A stretch of 64,000 bases of DNA, from NCBI GenBank assembly GCA_028279365.1, contig JANQNX010000015.1, positions 1 through 64,000 of the forward strand, written 5' to 3'. The notes under the pieces were generated by a model. It did not search any database. It was not told where the DNA came from and worked only from the letters and a program-made list of their open reading frames with translations. The position numbers and the translations under genes are program-made. Source of the DNA: Gammaproteobacteria bacterium (lineage in GTDB: Bacteria > Pseudomonadota > Gammaproteobacteria > Eutrophobiales > Eutrophobiaceae). Each line of letters begins with the position of its first letter. The first letter of the stretch is position 1. This document shows positions 17,676 to 27,164 of this stretch, in pieces.

Positions 17676-19151
17676 ATGTTAAAAGTTCAGTTCCCAGCCT
17701 TGTTTTTAGCAGCATCTCTTACTGGTTGTGCTGTAGTTAAAACCTATGATGCATCAGACAGTGATAATCTTGATGGGCTCGTCTATTTTTTGCCAAATAT
17801 CTATGCCAAATTAGTTTATACGAGGACGAAAGTACCTTCAGAAAACATTAAAGCAACAAAAGCAGCATTAGAAAAAGCTGAAGCAGAGCTTAAAGCTGCG
17901 AATAGTCATCATGCTGTTATTAAGGCAGCTACTGAATTAGCCAAGAAGGAATTTGAAGCTGCTATAGATGGAACAACTGCACAAGCAGAATTAAAGAAAA
18001 AGTATGAGTCTTTGCAAGCCAGTTTAGTTGTCGCATCTGAAAATAAAAAGAAAAAAACTGAAGCTCGTGATAAAGCAAAATTGAATGCTGAAGCATCGGC
18101 AGCAACAAAAGTAGGTATAAAATTCAAAGATGCGATTACAGTGACACTTTTACCTGCTACCCCGGATACACGTAAGCCATTATTGGCTAAGCTTGAGCAT
18201 AAATGGAATCGCTCTGATGATCTAAAAATAACTACGACAAGCTCCGGGTTATTGCAAAGTGCAAATTTATCTTCTGAAGATAAAACAGGCGAAATATTAG
18301 TTACCTTAGCGAAGCTTGTAGTTGCAGGGTTTAAAGTATCCTCAGTTCCGCTTTCTCCTTCTACTACTGATACAGGGAAACAGTCTGACAGCACTGAAAG
18401 AGATGATAAATTATGTTTAGTTAGAGGATCAAAGTATATAAAAGGGATCGAAAAAGAAGCATTCACTCATGAAAAAGTGTTTGATCCTAGCGATCCTGTC
18501 CAAGTGGTGTCAGTGAATCAATGGCTATGTAACGTCGGTGCTCCCTTTGAACTAAAAATAAATGAGTCACATGAGGAAGATGTTGCATTGCTTTTTAGCA
18601 CTGAAGAGGCTTTAAAAGAAAATTATAATCAAATGATTGAAACTATAAAAAATAATAGACTAAAAAGGGATGAAGAATTCCTTAAAAATAAAGATCCTGA
18701 AGCGGGTCTCTTATATAGAAGACCACTTGTATATACTGTCGATTTATATAAGAAAATATTCTATAACGATAAAAATGAGCCAGTATCTAATATGAGTGAT
18801 GCTGAGTTATATCGGGCATTTCCAACACATTCTAATCAGGTGTCTTTACCAAATCGTGGAACTATAGGCCTAGTTAATATGGAGGCTGGTGCTTTTGTTA
18901 AAACTGAACATAGTGTGGTATTTAAAGATGGAATGTTAGTAGAAAATAAGCAAGTTAAGCCTAGTGAAATGCTTGGTTTTGTAAAGATACCACTAGATAT
19001 ACTTAATGAACTTATTAAATTACCAACAGAGATTTTGCAATTAAAGTTTGATGTATCATCAAAAGAAGCTGAATTAATGAAAAAGGAAATTGAAATATTA
19101 AAAACACGAGAAGAGTTAAAAGAGGTGCTAGAAGCTAACCAAACCCAATAA
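17676..19151 (+). CDS. Putative outer-membrane or periplasmic lipoprotein
   Basis: A 491-residue protein with a lipoprotein signal: hydrophobic residues 5-16 and lipobox LTGC with Cys18. Residues about 58-130 are Ala/Lys/Glu-rich and predicted to form a coiled coil, and the last 40 residues are again helical and charged. No known enzymatic motif is visible. AAAGGAG precedes the ATG by 9 bases. The astacin protease gene follows 31 bp later on the same strand, so the two are probably co-expressed cargo exported together. I do not recognise the family. Confidence 0.75.
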   Translation: MLKVQFPALFLAASLTGCAVVKTYDASDSDNLDGLVYFLPNIYAKLVYTRTKVPSENIKATKAALEKAEAELKAANSHHAVIKAATELAKKEFEAAIDGTTAQAELKKKYESLQASLVVASENKKKKTEARDKAKLNAEASAATKVGIKFKDAITVTLLPATPDTRKPLLAKLEHKWNRSDDLKITTTSSGLLQSANLSSEDKTGEILVTLAKLVVAGFKVSSVPLSPSTTDTGKQSDSTERDDKLCLVRGSKYIKGIEKEAFTHEKVFDPSDPVQVVSVNQWLCNVGAPFELKINESHEEDVALLFSTEEALKENYNQMIETIKNNRLKRDEEFLKNKDPEAGLLYRRPLVYTVDLYKKIFYNDKNEPVSNMSDAELYRAFPTHSNQVSLPNRGTIGLVNMEAGAFVKTEHSVVFKDGMLVENKQVKPSEMLGFVKIPLDILNELIKLPTEILQLKFDVSSKEAELMKKEIEILKTREELKEVLEANQTQ

Positions 19152-19182
19152 CTTTATATTTATTTTACGTATATTTGTATAA

Positions 19183-20073
19183 ATGAAAAAGCTAGCAAAG
19201 TTTATAATAGTAGCCATAACACAATTTTCTTTTGTTGCTAATGTGAGTAGTGAAGAATTATTTGAAAGTCAAAATGAGTATAATAAATCTCATTTAACAG
19301 GAAGTGGTTTTATTACTGCTCATGAGCTAAAAAATAAATATGTTGAGTTTACAGTAATAGATAAACGCGCAATATTTGAGGGGGATATCATTCTTTCGGG
19401 CGTTTCGAAGTTCAACATGCAATTTGAGATTTATAAGCTCAAGTCGAGCAGTAGTGATTATGAGACAAAAGGGATCGCTATCACGGGTTCAAAATATCGA
19501 TGGAAAAACAATACGCTACCATATCAAATCAATGAAAATATCGGCACAGAATTAAAATTGAAAATTCTTGATGCTATTGAGCATTGGAAATTAAATACTA
19601 ATATTGAATTAGTTGAAAGAACTGATAAGAATTCGAAACTTTATAATGATTATGTTGAATTCCTATATTGGTCCGAAGGGTGTGCAGCAGATGTAGGGAG
19701 AAAGTCAGGCAGGCAAGAAATATTACTGAAAAATGCATGTTCAACTGGAAATATTATTCATGAGATCGGACATGCACTAGGTTTATGGCACGAACAGAGT
19801 CGCAGTGATCGTGACCAATATGTTGAAATAATCAATAAAAATATTGAGCCTTGGTCTAAGCATAATTTTGAACAGCGTATCACTGATGGAGATGATATAG
19901 GTGAATATGACTGTGCATCTATTATGCATTATGGTTCTAGAGCATTTTCTATAAACAATGCCCCTACTATAAGGCCTAAAGACAGTGATTGTGTTATTGG
20001 ACAACGCCAAGGCCTAAGTCAAAATGATATAGCAACTATTAACTATCTGTATCCAAAAATAGAAATAGAATAA
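19183..20073 (+). CDS. Secreted astacin-family (M12A) metalloprotease
   Basis: A 296-residue protein with a signal peptide (1-23). The zinc site HEIGHALGLWHEQ spans 193-205, with ligands His193, His197 and His203 and catalytic Glu194. The Met-turn SIMHY lies at 246-250. These two motifs define astacins. Residues 24-105 form a short prodomain-like region, and the catalytic domain begins near YRWKNNTLPY. Astacins are uncommon in gammaproteobacterial islands. Co-directional with the preceding lipoprotein gene (31 bp) and the following large gene (53 bp); its target is unknown. Confidence 0.9.
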   Translation: MKKLAKFIIVAITQFSFVANVSSEELFESQNEYNKSHLTGSGFITAHELKNKYVEFTVIDKRAIFEGDIILSGVSKFNMQFEIYKLKSSSSDYETKGIAITGSKYRWKNNTLPYQINENIGTELKLKILDAIEHWKLNTNIELVERTDKNSKLYNDYVEFLYWSEGCAADVGRKSGRQEILLKNACSTGNIIHEIGHALGLWHEQSRSDRDQYVEIINKNIEPWSKHNFEQRITDGDDIGEYDCASIMHYGSRAFSINNAPTIRPKDSDCVIGQRQGLSQNDIATINYLYPKIEIE

Positions 20074-20126
20074 CTAATTTCTATATATAAAAATAACTTA
20101 CTTACGAGTAATAGAATCAATTCGAT

Positions 20127-23100
20127 ATGAGCGGCCTACGAGATATATTTCTAAAGCAATTTGAAGATAAATGGAGAACTCCTCTACTAGATTTTAGCAG
20201 GAGAATATCTGAGTCTGAATCTGATGTATTAATATTCATGGCCAGAAAAGCAGCTTGCTTATATCACTGTCTAGAAGATTTAAAAATTACGCATTCAAGT
20301 GCAATTTGTACTACAGATTTATCACTAGATGGAGATCTTAGTTGGCTAATAGGTAAGAATGTAGAGTTAGTTGACGACACACTTATCACAGGCACCACCT
20401 TATGTCGAACTATTCAAAAACTTAAAGATACAAATATTTCATCTTTAAAAACGACGGTTTTTTGTGTTGATAGAATAAATTGGTGTAAGGAACTTGTTGA
20501 ACCTAATCAGCCATTTATTCTTGCAGAGCCTCATGAAGTTACTAGCTTTTCGGCTCAGACAGTCCGAGCTATTGGAGTCGTACCTAGGCCATATCTTATA
20601 GATTATCCTTTGTTTAATGGAATAAGAATCTCAAGCGATAGCCTTGACCCAATACTGAATATTACAGGTTGGTATGTTAACGAACTGACTTCTGAAGCTC
20701 AGAGTAAAACTGGTGCTGTAGTGATAACTATGACACCTTCAAATAGCACAACTAAATTATTTAATGAACATTTGGGTTGGCCTTGTTCGGAAATATCCCA
20801 ATTGTTAAAAATTAGATTGTATTCGCGATTACGTCATGGCAATAGGCCTGTATATTTTTGTAGGGCAATGCCAATAGTTGCATTTGATCCAATGACTACT
20901 GCACAGCTAAATCTTATCTGGGAATCATTAGAGCAAACATATGGGGAAGTAATTAAAGAATTAGGAGCTAAACTTAAAACTCAAAAAGAACGGTTGCGAG
21001 TCATTCAGTATATTTGTGGCAAGTTTCTTTTCGATATTTGGTTATCCGATATAAGATTGGCATGCTCTCCTTCCCGAGTTGAGTTTGACATTGATTTTAG
21101 GCAGATAGATTTCACTTTTCCACCTAACGTTAGAAATCATATCGTAGATATATTGCATAGTGATTTGACTTGTCCCTTAGCAAAAGCACCACAGATAATT
21201 GAACATCCTATTCCGAAAAGAGCGTCTAATGTGATAGAAAGTCGTTTTGAAGGTGGAGATCTGCCAAGCATTCAAGCGAAACTAGTCGAACCTTTCGAGA
21301 ATTTATTTGCAGATAAGGAAATCCCTGCAAGAAAACTAGTAAAAGAGCACGGCATTAATGTTTTTGAACTAAAAGAGTATCGCGAAATTATAGATCGTTT
21401 ATCTTATGGGATATCACTACCCGAATTACGCAAATCATTAGATCATATAAATAATCCAGAAGCGGCTAAAGTGATCATACCCATGTTCATTGATGAAGCA
21501 ATAGATAGGGGGATAGCCGTACCAATAATAGTCGATGATGGACAAAATATATATCGTGCCTATCGACATGGCGAAGATGTGAAATTTACCGATGTTGAAG
21601 CAAGATTATCCTGCATAATGATGCAAGAGGTTTGTAAAGTACTAGGATTAAAAACATTACCAAAACTCGTGGTAGAAAAGCTAATCGTTATATTCATAAA
21701 ATGTGGAATATCATTGGGTTTTATTGACCACTGGACTGGTTCACTCGGAGACAGGAGAGTTGTTGGTATTCGCTATTATTTGCAAGGTGCAATAGCACAA
21801 AAATCGCCTGATAAATACCCTTATCATTATTCTCCTGGTGATTCACTATCATCTGTTTTTAAAAGCTGGGGGTATCTTAAAGGTGAAGGGAAGCATGGCT
21901 ACACTATCGCTGAAATTCCAAAAGGAACTCCAACTACAAAAGCATCTGAAAAAACTACTAAAGCATTAGGGGCTACTATTGGATTGGCATTAAAAGAAGT
22001 GCCTAAAAATAAAAGAGACGATGAATTAACTCTAATTTCCACCTGCTTTGGTCCAATGGAAACAGTATCAGCCTTAGCAGCAGAAATTTACTATTTTGAA
22101 AAACATTGGACTGCTCTCTCTAATGTAATATTAGGGAAAAATATAAGTAATAAGTCTGAAAAAATATTGCGTAGTCATGATGTATATCGCGCGGTAAATA
22201 GCGGAATATGGAAATGGAGGAACTATATAAATAATAATACGGAAAATATAATTAATGTTTGGAGACAAAGGTTAGATAATGATTCTGGTGCTGTTTTTAC
22301 TGATGCAATGCTTGAGTCAGCTTTTTCATTGTCTGATACTCAGATTGAGTCTGCTGAGTTAAACAATCTGATAGAAATATGTGGGGTTTGGCTTATTGAA
22401 GCAAATATAGCGTTAAGAAAGCTTAGAATTTGTTTGCTCAAGGAATCAAATCAAAGTTCCGTCAAAGAGCTAAGTTCTCAAGTTGAGACGTTATATAATG
22501 AAAGAGAAAATTATATTTCTTCAATCAAAGACAATTCTTCTCTAGAAGCCCTTGAGTTTCATAATTTAAAGAATGATGAGCTAGCAGATATTAGCGAAGG
22601 TAATTTGCTCGATTCATTATCATTGTCTGCTAATATGATATTAGACAAAGTTGATGCTATGGTTGTCCCTTTTGGAAGACCGAGAAATATTTATAACTAT
22701 CGTCATGTTCTAACAGTTACCTTTTCTCCTAATAAAAATTTAGATGACCTTTACTCACAGGATATATTGAATGAAATAAAAAGTTTAATCAAGGATGCAC
22801 AGAAAAGTAATTTAAATTCTGGATTACATGTCCTTACGCAGCCAAGAGATTTATGGCATGCAGATTATGCAATTGCTTCAACTGGCCAGTATGGTAGAGA
22901 GTTATTAATAAAAGTTATAAAAATATTATTAGACTCTATACATCAAGATGTGAAGTGTCGGTTTTGCTTTTGGGCTGAATTAGAAGCAGATGAACGAGTG
23001 ATAAGAGCTGAAAATTCAAGTGATGTTACTGCTAGAAATTTATTACTTCGAATTGAAGAAGTAAATGAAAAATTGCCTGAAAACATAGCTGAGAATCATG

Positions 23101-24083
23101 TAATTATTTTTTCTAGTAGGAATGATCGCTCACTTAACTCAGTGATAGATGACTTACATAAGCATGTCAAACAAAACTTAAGAAGTATATCTCAAGATGA
23201 CTTGATAATTGATAACCCAATTTCTAGAAAATACAAATTAAACACAATATCACTAGAAAGAGAGGAAAATAGTAAATTAAAAAAATCAGATTTTGATATT
23301 GGGATTATTACAGTTGTCTCTGAGGAAATGAATGCTGTTATTAATTTATTAAAAACGGGTAAAAATTTTAACAAAATACGAGATAATAATTTTGTTTATT
23401 ATAAAGCTGAGTTGCCATCAGAAGGAGATGAGCCTCATAATATTATTGCGACTCAGCAAGTAGAGCAAGGCAATCGTTCGGTTATGACAGCTTACGAAAG
23501 ACTGTGTCAAAATTACAATCCTTCCATGATAATACTTCTAGGTATTGGTGGCTCCATTGATCCAGATATTGAGCTGTGTGATGTTGTCATTGCCGATCAA
23601 GTGATATGGTATGAACAAGCTACTGAGGCAGAATCGGAAATTAAACGTAAGGGAGAATCAACAAAATTAGTAAGCTGGTTAAAAGTCTTATTAAATGAAT
23701 TCTTTTCTGAAAATGGCTACCCATTTGTAATTAATAAAGAAAAACAAAATAGAAAAGTATATTTAGCGCCAATAGGAACAGGCGAAAAAGTAATTAGATA
23801 TCGAGATTCTGAAACAAGGAAATGGTTAAAGTCTTTTAATTATAAATGTATGGCATTGGAAACTGAAGCAGGAGGTATTGCACAAGCATTTTACGAAAAT
23901 GAGAATCGGATGGAAAATGGTATCAAGGGGTATATGATTATTAGAGGAATATCTGATCATGCTGATAAAGATAAAGATGATTCATGCCGATCTTTAGCAT
24001 CTATTAATGCATGTTATATCTTAGAAAAATTCTTGAGTTCAATTCCATCAATTAAAACTTATTTGAACCAGTCAAAAAATTGA
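20127..24083 (+). CDS. Large fusion: PRTase-like N-terminus, nucleoside phosphorylase-like C-terminus
   Basis: A 1318-residue soluble protein. Residues about 30-140 carry a type I phosphoribosyltransferase PRPP loop, VDDTLITGTT (82-91). Residues about 1055-1310 match the PNP/MTA-SAH nucleosidase fold: FDIGIITVVSEEMNAV, ILLGIGGSIDP, ALETEAGG and RGISDHAD. The roughly 900 residues between hold no motif I can name; 780-830 looks coiled-coil. Related PRTase and phosphorylase modules have been described as effector or nucleotide-sensing parts of bacterial conflict systems, so an antiviral role in nucleotide metabolism is plausible but inferred. No predicted partner overlaps it. The gene is AT-rich and stands in island cargo. 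Confidence 0.75.
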   Translation: MSGLRDIFLKQFEDKWRTPLLDFSRRISESESDVLIFMARKAACLYHCLEDLKITHSSAICTTDLSLDGDLSWLIGKNVELVDDTLITGTTLCRTIQKLKDTNISSLKTTVFCVDRINWCKELVEPNQPFILAEPHEVTSFSAQTVRAIGVVPRPYLIDYPLFNGIRISSDSLDPILNITGWYVNELTSEAQSKTGAVVITMTPSNSTTKLFNEHLGWPCSEISQLLKIRLYSRLRHGNRPVYFCRAMPIVAFDPMTTAQLNLIWESLEQTYGEVIKELGAKLKTQKERLRVIQYICGKFLFDIWLSDIRLACSPSRVEFDIDFRQIDFTFPPNVRNHIVDILHSDLTCPLAKAPQIIEHPIPKRASNVIESRFEGGDLPSIQAKLVEPFENLFADKEIPARKLVKEHGINVFELKEYREIIDRLSYGISLPELRKSLDHINNPEAAKVIIPMFIDEAIDRGIAVPIIVDDGQNIYRAYRHGEDVKFTDVEARLSCIMMQEVCKVLGLKTLPKLVVEKLIVIFIKCGISLGFIDHWTGSLGDRRVVGIRYYLQGAIAQKSPDKYPYHYSPGDSLSSVFKSWGYLKGEGKHGYTIAEIPKGTPTTKASEKTTKALGATIGLALKEVPKNKRDDELTLISTCFGPMETVSALAAEIYYFEKHWTALSNVILGKNISNKSEKILRSHDVYRAVNSGIWKWRNYINNNTENIINVWRQRLDNDSGAVFTDAMLESAFSLSDTQIESAELNNLIEICGVWLIEANIALRKLRICLLKESNQSSVKELSSQVETLYNERENYISSIKDNSSLEALEFHNLKNDELADISEGNLLDSLSLSANMILDKVDAMVVPFGRPRNIYNYRHVLTVTFSPNKNLDDLYSQDILNEIKSLIKDAQKSNLNSGLHVLTQPRDLWHADYAIASTGQYGRELLIKVIKILLDSIHQDVKCRFCFWAELEADERVIRAENSSDVTARNLLLRIEEVNEKLPENIAENHVIIFSSRNDRSLNSVIDDLHKHVKQNLRSISQDDLIIDNPISRKYKLNTISLEREENSKLKKSDFDIGIITVVSEEMNAVINLLKTGKNFNKIRDNNFVYYKAELPSEGDEPHNIIATQQVEQGNRSVMTAYERLCQNYNPSMIILLGIGGSIDPDIELCDVVIADQVIWYEQATEAESEIKRKGESTKLVSWLKVLLNEFFSENGYPFVINKEKQNRKVYLAPIGTGEKVIRYRDSETRKWLKSFNYKCMALETEAGGIAQAFYENENRMENGIKGYMIIRGISDHADKDKDDSCRSLASINACYILEKFLSSIPSIKTYLNQSKN

Positions 24084-24110
24084 TCTCATAATCTATTATT
24101 AGAAGTTTTC

Positions 24111-24437
24111 TTAAGAGTTACAATGACGATCAATTAAAATGACAATGACGGAAGCAACAGGAAAATCTTTATCTTTGACTTGATGTATGGCGCTCATAAG
24201 TTCTTTATTTGCTTCTTCTGCATGGCCTGCAAACCAGTCTTTAATGCAATCAGATTTTTCGGGACTTCCTAGTCGTTGGTGCATAACCATTGCTGTTTCC
24301 AGTGCGCCGTAAAGATAAGCGTATTTTTCGCTGTTAGTACGTTCTTCAAGAAAAACTCTAGGTGTTTCTGCAAAGGTCGGTACAGAGATCAATAAGGTAA
24401 ATGTTAAAGTGATAAGTGCTGTAGCTAGAGATTTCAT
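24111..24437 (-). CDS. Small secreted protein, unknown function
   Basis: About 108 residues with a signal peptide (1-23, cleavage near TFA-ETP). The mature part has two cysteines, one in KSDCIKDW and one near the end (RHCNS), which may form a disulfide. The frame is open 34 codons further upstream, but the ATG at 24437 follows AGGAGC by eight bases and begins a clean signal peptide, so it is chosen. It converges on the large fusion gene and lies downstream of a plasmid-type hypothetical gene. Confidence 0.65.
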   Translation of the reverse strand: MKSLATALITLTFTLLISVPTFAETPRVFLEERTNSEKYAYLYGALETAMVMHQRLGSPEKSDCIKDWFAGHAEEANKELMSAIHQVKDKDFPVASVIVILIDRHCNS

Positions 24438-24474
24438 AAGCTTTGCTCCTGTAGTTTTGAAAAATTCTTCACAA

Positions 24475-25146
24475 CTACATTGTGAATTTTGAAAAATCTG
24501 CGGGGGTGCTTGGTGTGTTGAGTGGATCAGTAGGTTCACTCTCAGACATGCCTTGACCAGATGCGGCCTTTTGAAATGACAAATTCATATCAGACAGATC
24601 GTCTAAATGCGTATTGTCTACACTTGCAGCAAAAGATGAAGCAGATAAGCTTTCTAGACTTGCTAGCTCTGATTGACTTATTGCTGGTGAGGTAAAATCA
24701 TCAGGCAAATGCGCTTTTACTGTTTCAGGCATAGTTCGCATTTTTTCTTGATGTGCCTGTTCTAAGTCTTCTTGCGTTAACGTATCAGCTTCACGTTTTT
24801 GTTCTATATTTTGATCAACTTCTTCGACGAACGATTGATACTCAAGAATTGCTTCACGTTCTTCTGCTGTGCTGGCATCGGCTAATGCCATATCAATCGC
24901 ATAGTTAATTTGTTGTGCTTGTTTCCTATATTCTTGATGGATGCGTTCTTGTTCAGAGATTTGTTGTAAGACATTAAGAGCCATGTCATTACGTTCATTA
25001 TCTTTCTTGGTCTCAATGTCTGCGGGCTTCTTATGGGCGATATTCACAGCATCATTCCCTTTGGCAGCAAGATTAGATAGTTCTAATTGCAACTCTTGAG
25101 AAGGCGTGGCTACAACTTTAAATGTATCGCTAACTGTTGTTGTCAA
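24475..25146 (-). CDS. Hypothetical glutamate/glutamine-rich protein
   Basis: A 223-residue acidic protein with no signal or membrane segment and long helical stretches (residues 60-150, rich in Gln, Glu, Ala and Arg), suggesting a coiled coil. The last 70 residues are Ser/Asp-rich and probably disordered. The start is TTG, preceded by GGGGA; an internal ATG at codon 52 is the alternative. The family is not recognised. Confidence 0.6.
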   Translation of the reverse strand: MTTTVSDTFKVVATPSQELQLELSNLAAKGNDAVNIAHKKPADIETKKDNERNDMALNVLQQISEQERIHQEYRKQAQQINYAIDMALADASTAEEREAILEYQSFVEEVDQNIEQKREADTLTQEDLEQAHQEKMRTMPETVKAHLPDDFTSPAISQSELASLESLSASSFAASVDNTHLDDLSDMNLSFQKAASGQGMSESEPTDPLNTPSTPADFSKFTM

Positions 25147-25290
25147 TTTATATCCCCAATAAATTAGTCATTTTTTCCATAATAAGTGGTCGTGTTTAAC
25201 AATCCGTTAATCGCTGCTAATAAAATGGGTAAATCGAAGATATTAAAAAAGGTCAAAAGCCTTGATCCTATTGACATAAGGCGCTGCTAT

Positions 25291-25449
25291 ACTAACTTTT
25301 CTATATTTCTTAATGAGCCCTTATAAACTCTACGTTTCAAGGCTGTTCCATGAGTGTTTATCATCAATAACATCCCGCTTAATATTTAGGTATTCAAAGA
25401 CTTAAAGAGATTGACTAACTTTTATAGAAAAGTTAATGAAAGTTAGTTC
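25291..25449. repeat. ACTAACTTTT repeats and nested palindrome upstream of recombinase
   Basis: ACTAACTTTT occurs at 25291-25300 and again at 25414-25423. The second copy begins a nested palindrome: ACTAACTTT (25414-25422) pairs with AAAGTTAGT (25439-25447), and inside it TAACTTTT (25416-25423) pairs with AAAAGTTA (25428-25435). It ends 25 bp before the start of the small tyrosine recombinase gene, so it may be an operator or a crossover site for that enzyme. The rest of the 320-bp gap from 25147 shows no gene. Confidence 0.55.
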
Positions 25450-25473
25450 AATGAAAAACTGTTAAGGATGACA

Positions 25474-26100
25474 ATGAGTTTTAAAAAGGGGCAGAACCCC
25501 AATCACCCCAAGAAAGGCGCAGCCATAAAGGTTGAACCGATACGAGATCTGAATGCGATAGCGCGTATTAAAAAACATTTATTAAAAAATAATAACATCA
25601 GAGATCATTGTTTGTTTACTTTGGGTATCAATACTGCATGGCGTGCAAATGAATTACTTTCAATCAAAGTAGGTGATGTTCGTTATTTAAAAGAAAAAGA
25701 CGCACTTGAATTAAAGCAGTCCAAGAATAAGAAATACCGTACAACATTAATCAATCAATCCGCCTTACAAGCTATCCAGCTTTTGCTTGTAGATTACAAG
25801 CTGGCCGCGAATAATGACGCACCATTATTCTTGTCAAAACACAGTAAAAGAATCAGCCGGTCTATCACCGTACCAACCCTAACAAATTTAGTTAAGGGTT
25901 GGTGTAAGGAAGCAGGGTTACACGGAAATTATGGTAGTCATACGTTACGCAAAACCTGGGGTTATCATCAACGCATTACATACGGTGTTCCTACTGTCTT
26001 ATTAATGAAAGCCTTCGGTCACGCAACGGAACGCCAAACACTAGAGTATTTAGGCATCATGGCGCATGAAATAAGTGATCTGTATTCAAATCAGTTATAA
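25474..26100 (+). CDS. Small tyrosine recombinase (catalytic domain only)
   Basis: About 208 residues, the length of FimB/FimE-type recombinases and lacking the usual core-binding N-terminal domain. Catalytic residues are visible: Arg in TAWRANELL, Lys in KQSKNKKYR, HTLRKTW, GHAT and the nucleophile in LEYLGI. AAGGA lies five bases before the ATG at 25474; an ATG two codons earlier also exists. It may invert or resolve a DNA segment in the island, or resolve multimers of the excised circle. It is separate from the integrase at the right end. Confidence 0.88.
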   Translation: MSFKKGQNPNHPKKGAAIKVEPIRDLNAIARIKKHLLKNNNIRDHCLFTLGINTAWRANELLSIKVGDVRYLKEKDALELKQSKNKKYRTTLINQSALQAIQLLLVDYKLAANNDAPLFLSKHSKRISRSITVPTLTNLVKGWCKEAGLHGNYGSHTLRKTWGYHQRITYGVPTVLLMKAFGHATERQTLEYLGIMAHEISDLYSNQL

Positions 26101-26191
26101 CAATCGAAAATATATAACTTAAAGAGTTTTTTAATATTAATAACGTATATGTAAGGGAGAAGTTTTAAAAAAAACCTAAAGGAATAGGGTA

Positions 26192-26746
26192 ATGAAACAT
26201 ATAGGACGAATATTTGACAAGGTCAGTGGTCATCTTTTTAAAAGAAATAAACATACAAAAGAAGATCATCCAGACACAGAGAGCTTGTCGGATGAAGCTC
26301 TGAATGAAAGTGTTGCGGATAATAAAGAACCTGAAGAAGATACAAAAAATAATCGTTTTGAAGGTAAAGCTAAAATTCAGGAAATGAAAAACATGCAGGG
26401 ATCTTGGGGCGAAGATGATGATGGCCTTGACCCAAGAGTAAAAAAGATAAGTTTTTTTGAAGAAGAACAGGAAAGATTGAGACTTGAAAGAGAAGAGGAA
26501 GAAAGATTAAGGCAGGGATTAACAGACTTGCAAAAGCCTAAATATTTACTGTTTCTCGAAGCAATACAGGCCGATAAGGAATTGGATGAAATATGCCGAA
26601 AAGATAGAGAAATGCGATTTTTAAGAGACGCTAGAGAAGAAAGAAGAAAAGAACGCTTCGATGAAGCACTTGGAAAAATCAAGGCGCAAGAGGAATGTGA
26701 AAAAGAAAATGAAAAGCACAATCCTGGTCACGGATTTGAGAGGTAG
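26192..26746 (+). CDS. Hypothetical charged coiled-coil protein (paralogue of the one at 34359)
   Basis: A 184-residue protein dominated by Glu, Arg and Lys, with a predicted coiled coil over residues 85-165. Residues 143-163 (from FLRDAREER) share 11 of 21 positions with residues 129-149 of the protein encoded at 34359-34850, and both end in Glu-Arg after a polar tail. One copy lies beside the relaxase side of the mobilization region and the other beside the coupling-protein gene. An accessory role in DNA processing is therefore possible, but inferred. Transcription converges with the 107-residue gene. Confidence 0.65.
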   Translation: MKHIGRIFDKVSGHLFKRNKHTKEDHPDTESLSDEALNESVADNKEPEEDTKNNRFEGKAKIQEMKNMQGSWGEDDDGLDPRVKKISFFEEEQERLRLEREEEERLRQGLTDLQKPKYLLFLEAIQADKELDEICRKDREMRFLRDAREERRKERFDEALGKIKAQEECEKENEKHNPGHGFER

Positions 26747-26760
26747 CAGTTAAAGTGTTA

Positions 26761-27084
26761 CTACAAATTATATTCACTACCTAAACTTCGATAAGCTTGT
26801 GCACTACAAGAACGAAGGGCACGCCCATTGTCATCACGTAAAAACACGGTTTCACCATTTTGATTAACAAGACGCAAATACAATTTTGGGTTTTCGACCC
26901 AGTTGATGCCTTGCTCTTGTATATCTTCCATAATCTCAAATATAGATTGTCTGAATTCGGCTATGCAAATTACGCCCGGACAATCAATCTTAGTGGTGTC
27001 TGAGTTCTCTTTTTTTCGAGCATGATTATTATAAGTATTGGTGTTTTCACCTTTAGAATTGTATTTATCGCTAAATAACATCAT
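26761..27084 (-). CDS. Hypothetical 107-residue protein
   Basis: A soluble protein whose N-terminal 35 residues are polar and probably disordered. Residues 36-107 look like a compact domain with PGVICIAEF and KLYLRLVNQNGETVFLRD, which reads as alternating strands. No known family is recognised. It lies 80 bp downstream of the relaxase gene on the same strand and could be the last gene of the mobilization operon. Confidence 0.6.
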   Translation of the reverse strand: MMLFSDKYNSKGENTNTYNNHARKKENSDTTKIDCPGVICIAEFRQSIFEIMEDIQEQGINWVENPKLYLRLVNQNGETVFLRDDNGRALRSCSAQAYRSLGSEYNL

Positions 27085-27164
27085 GTGTTGTCCTCCTTTT
27101 CCATCCCTTTACTAATATACCGCCTTAAGTATTAAGAAATAGTAACTATGATCCAGCATCAGGT

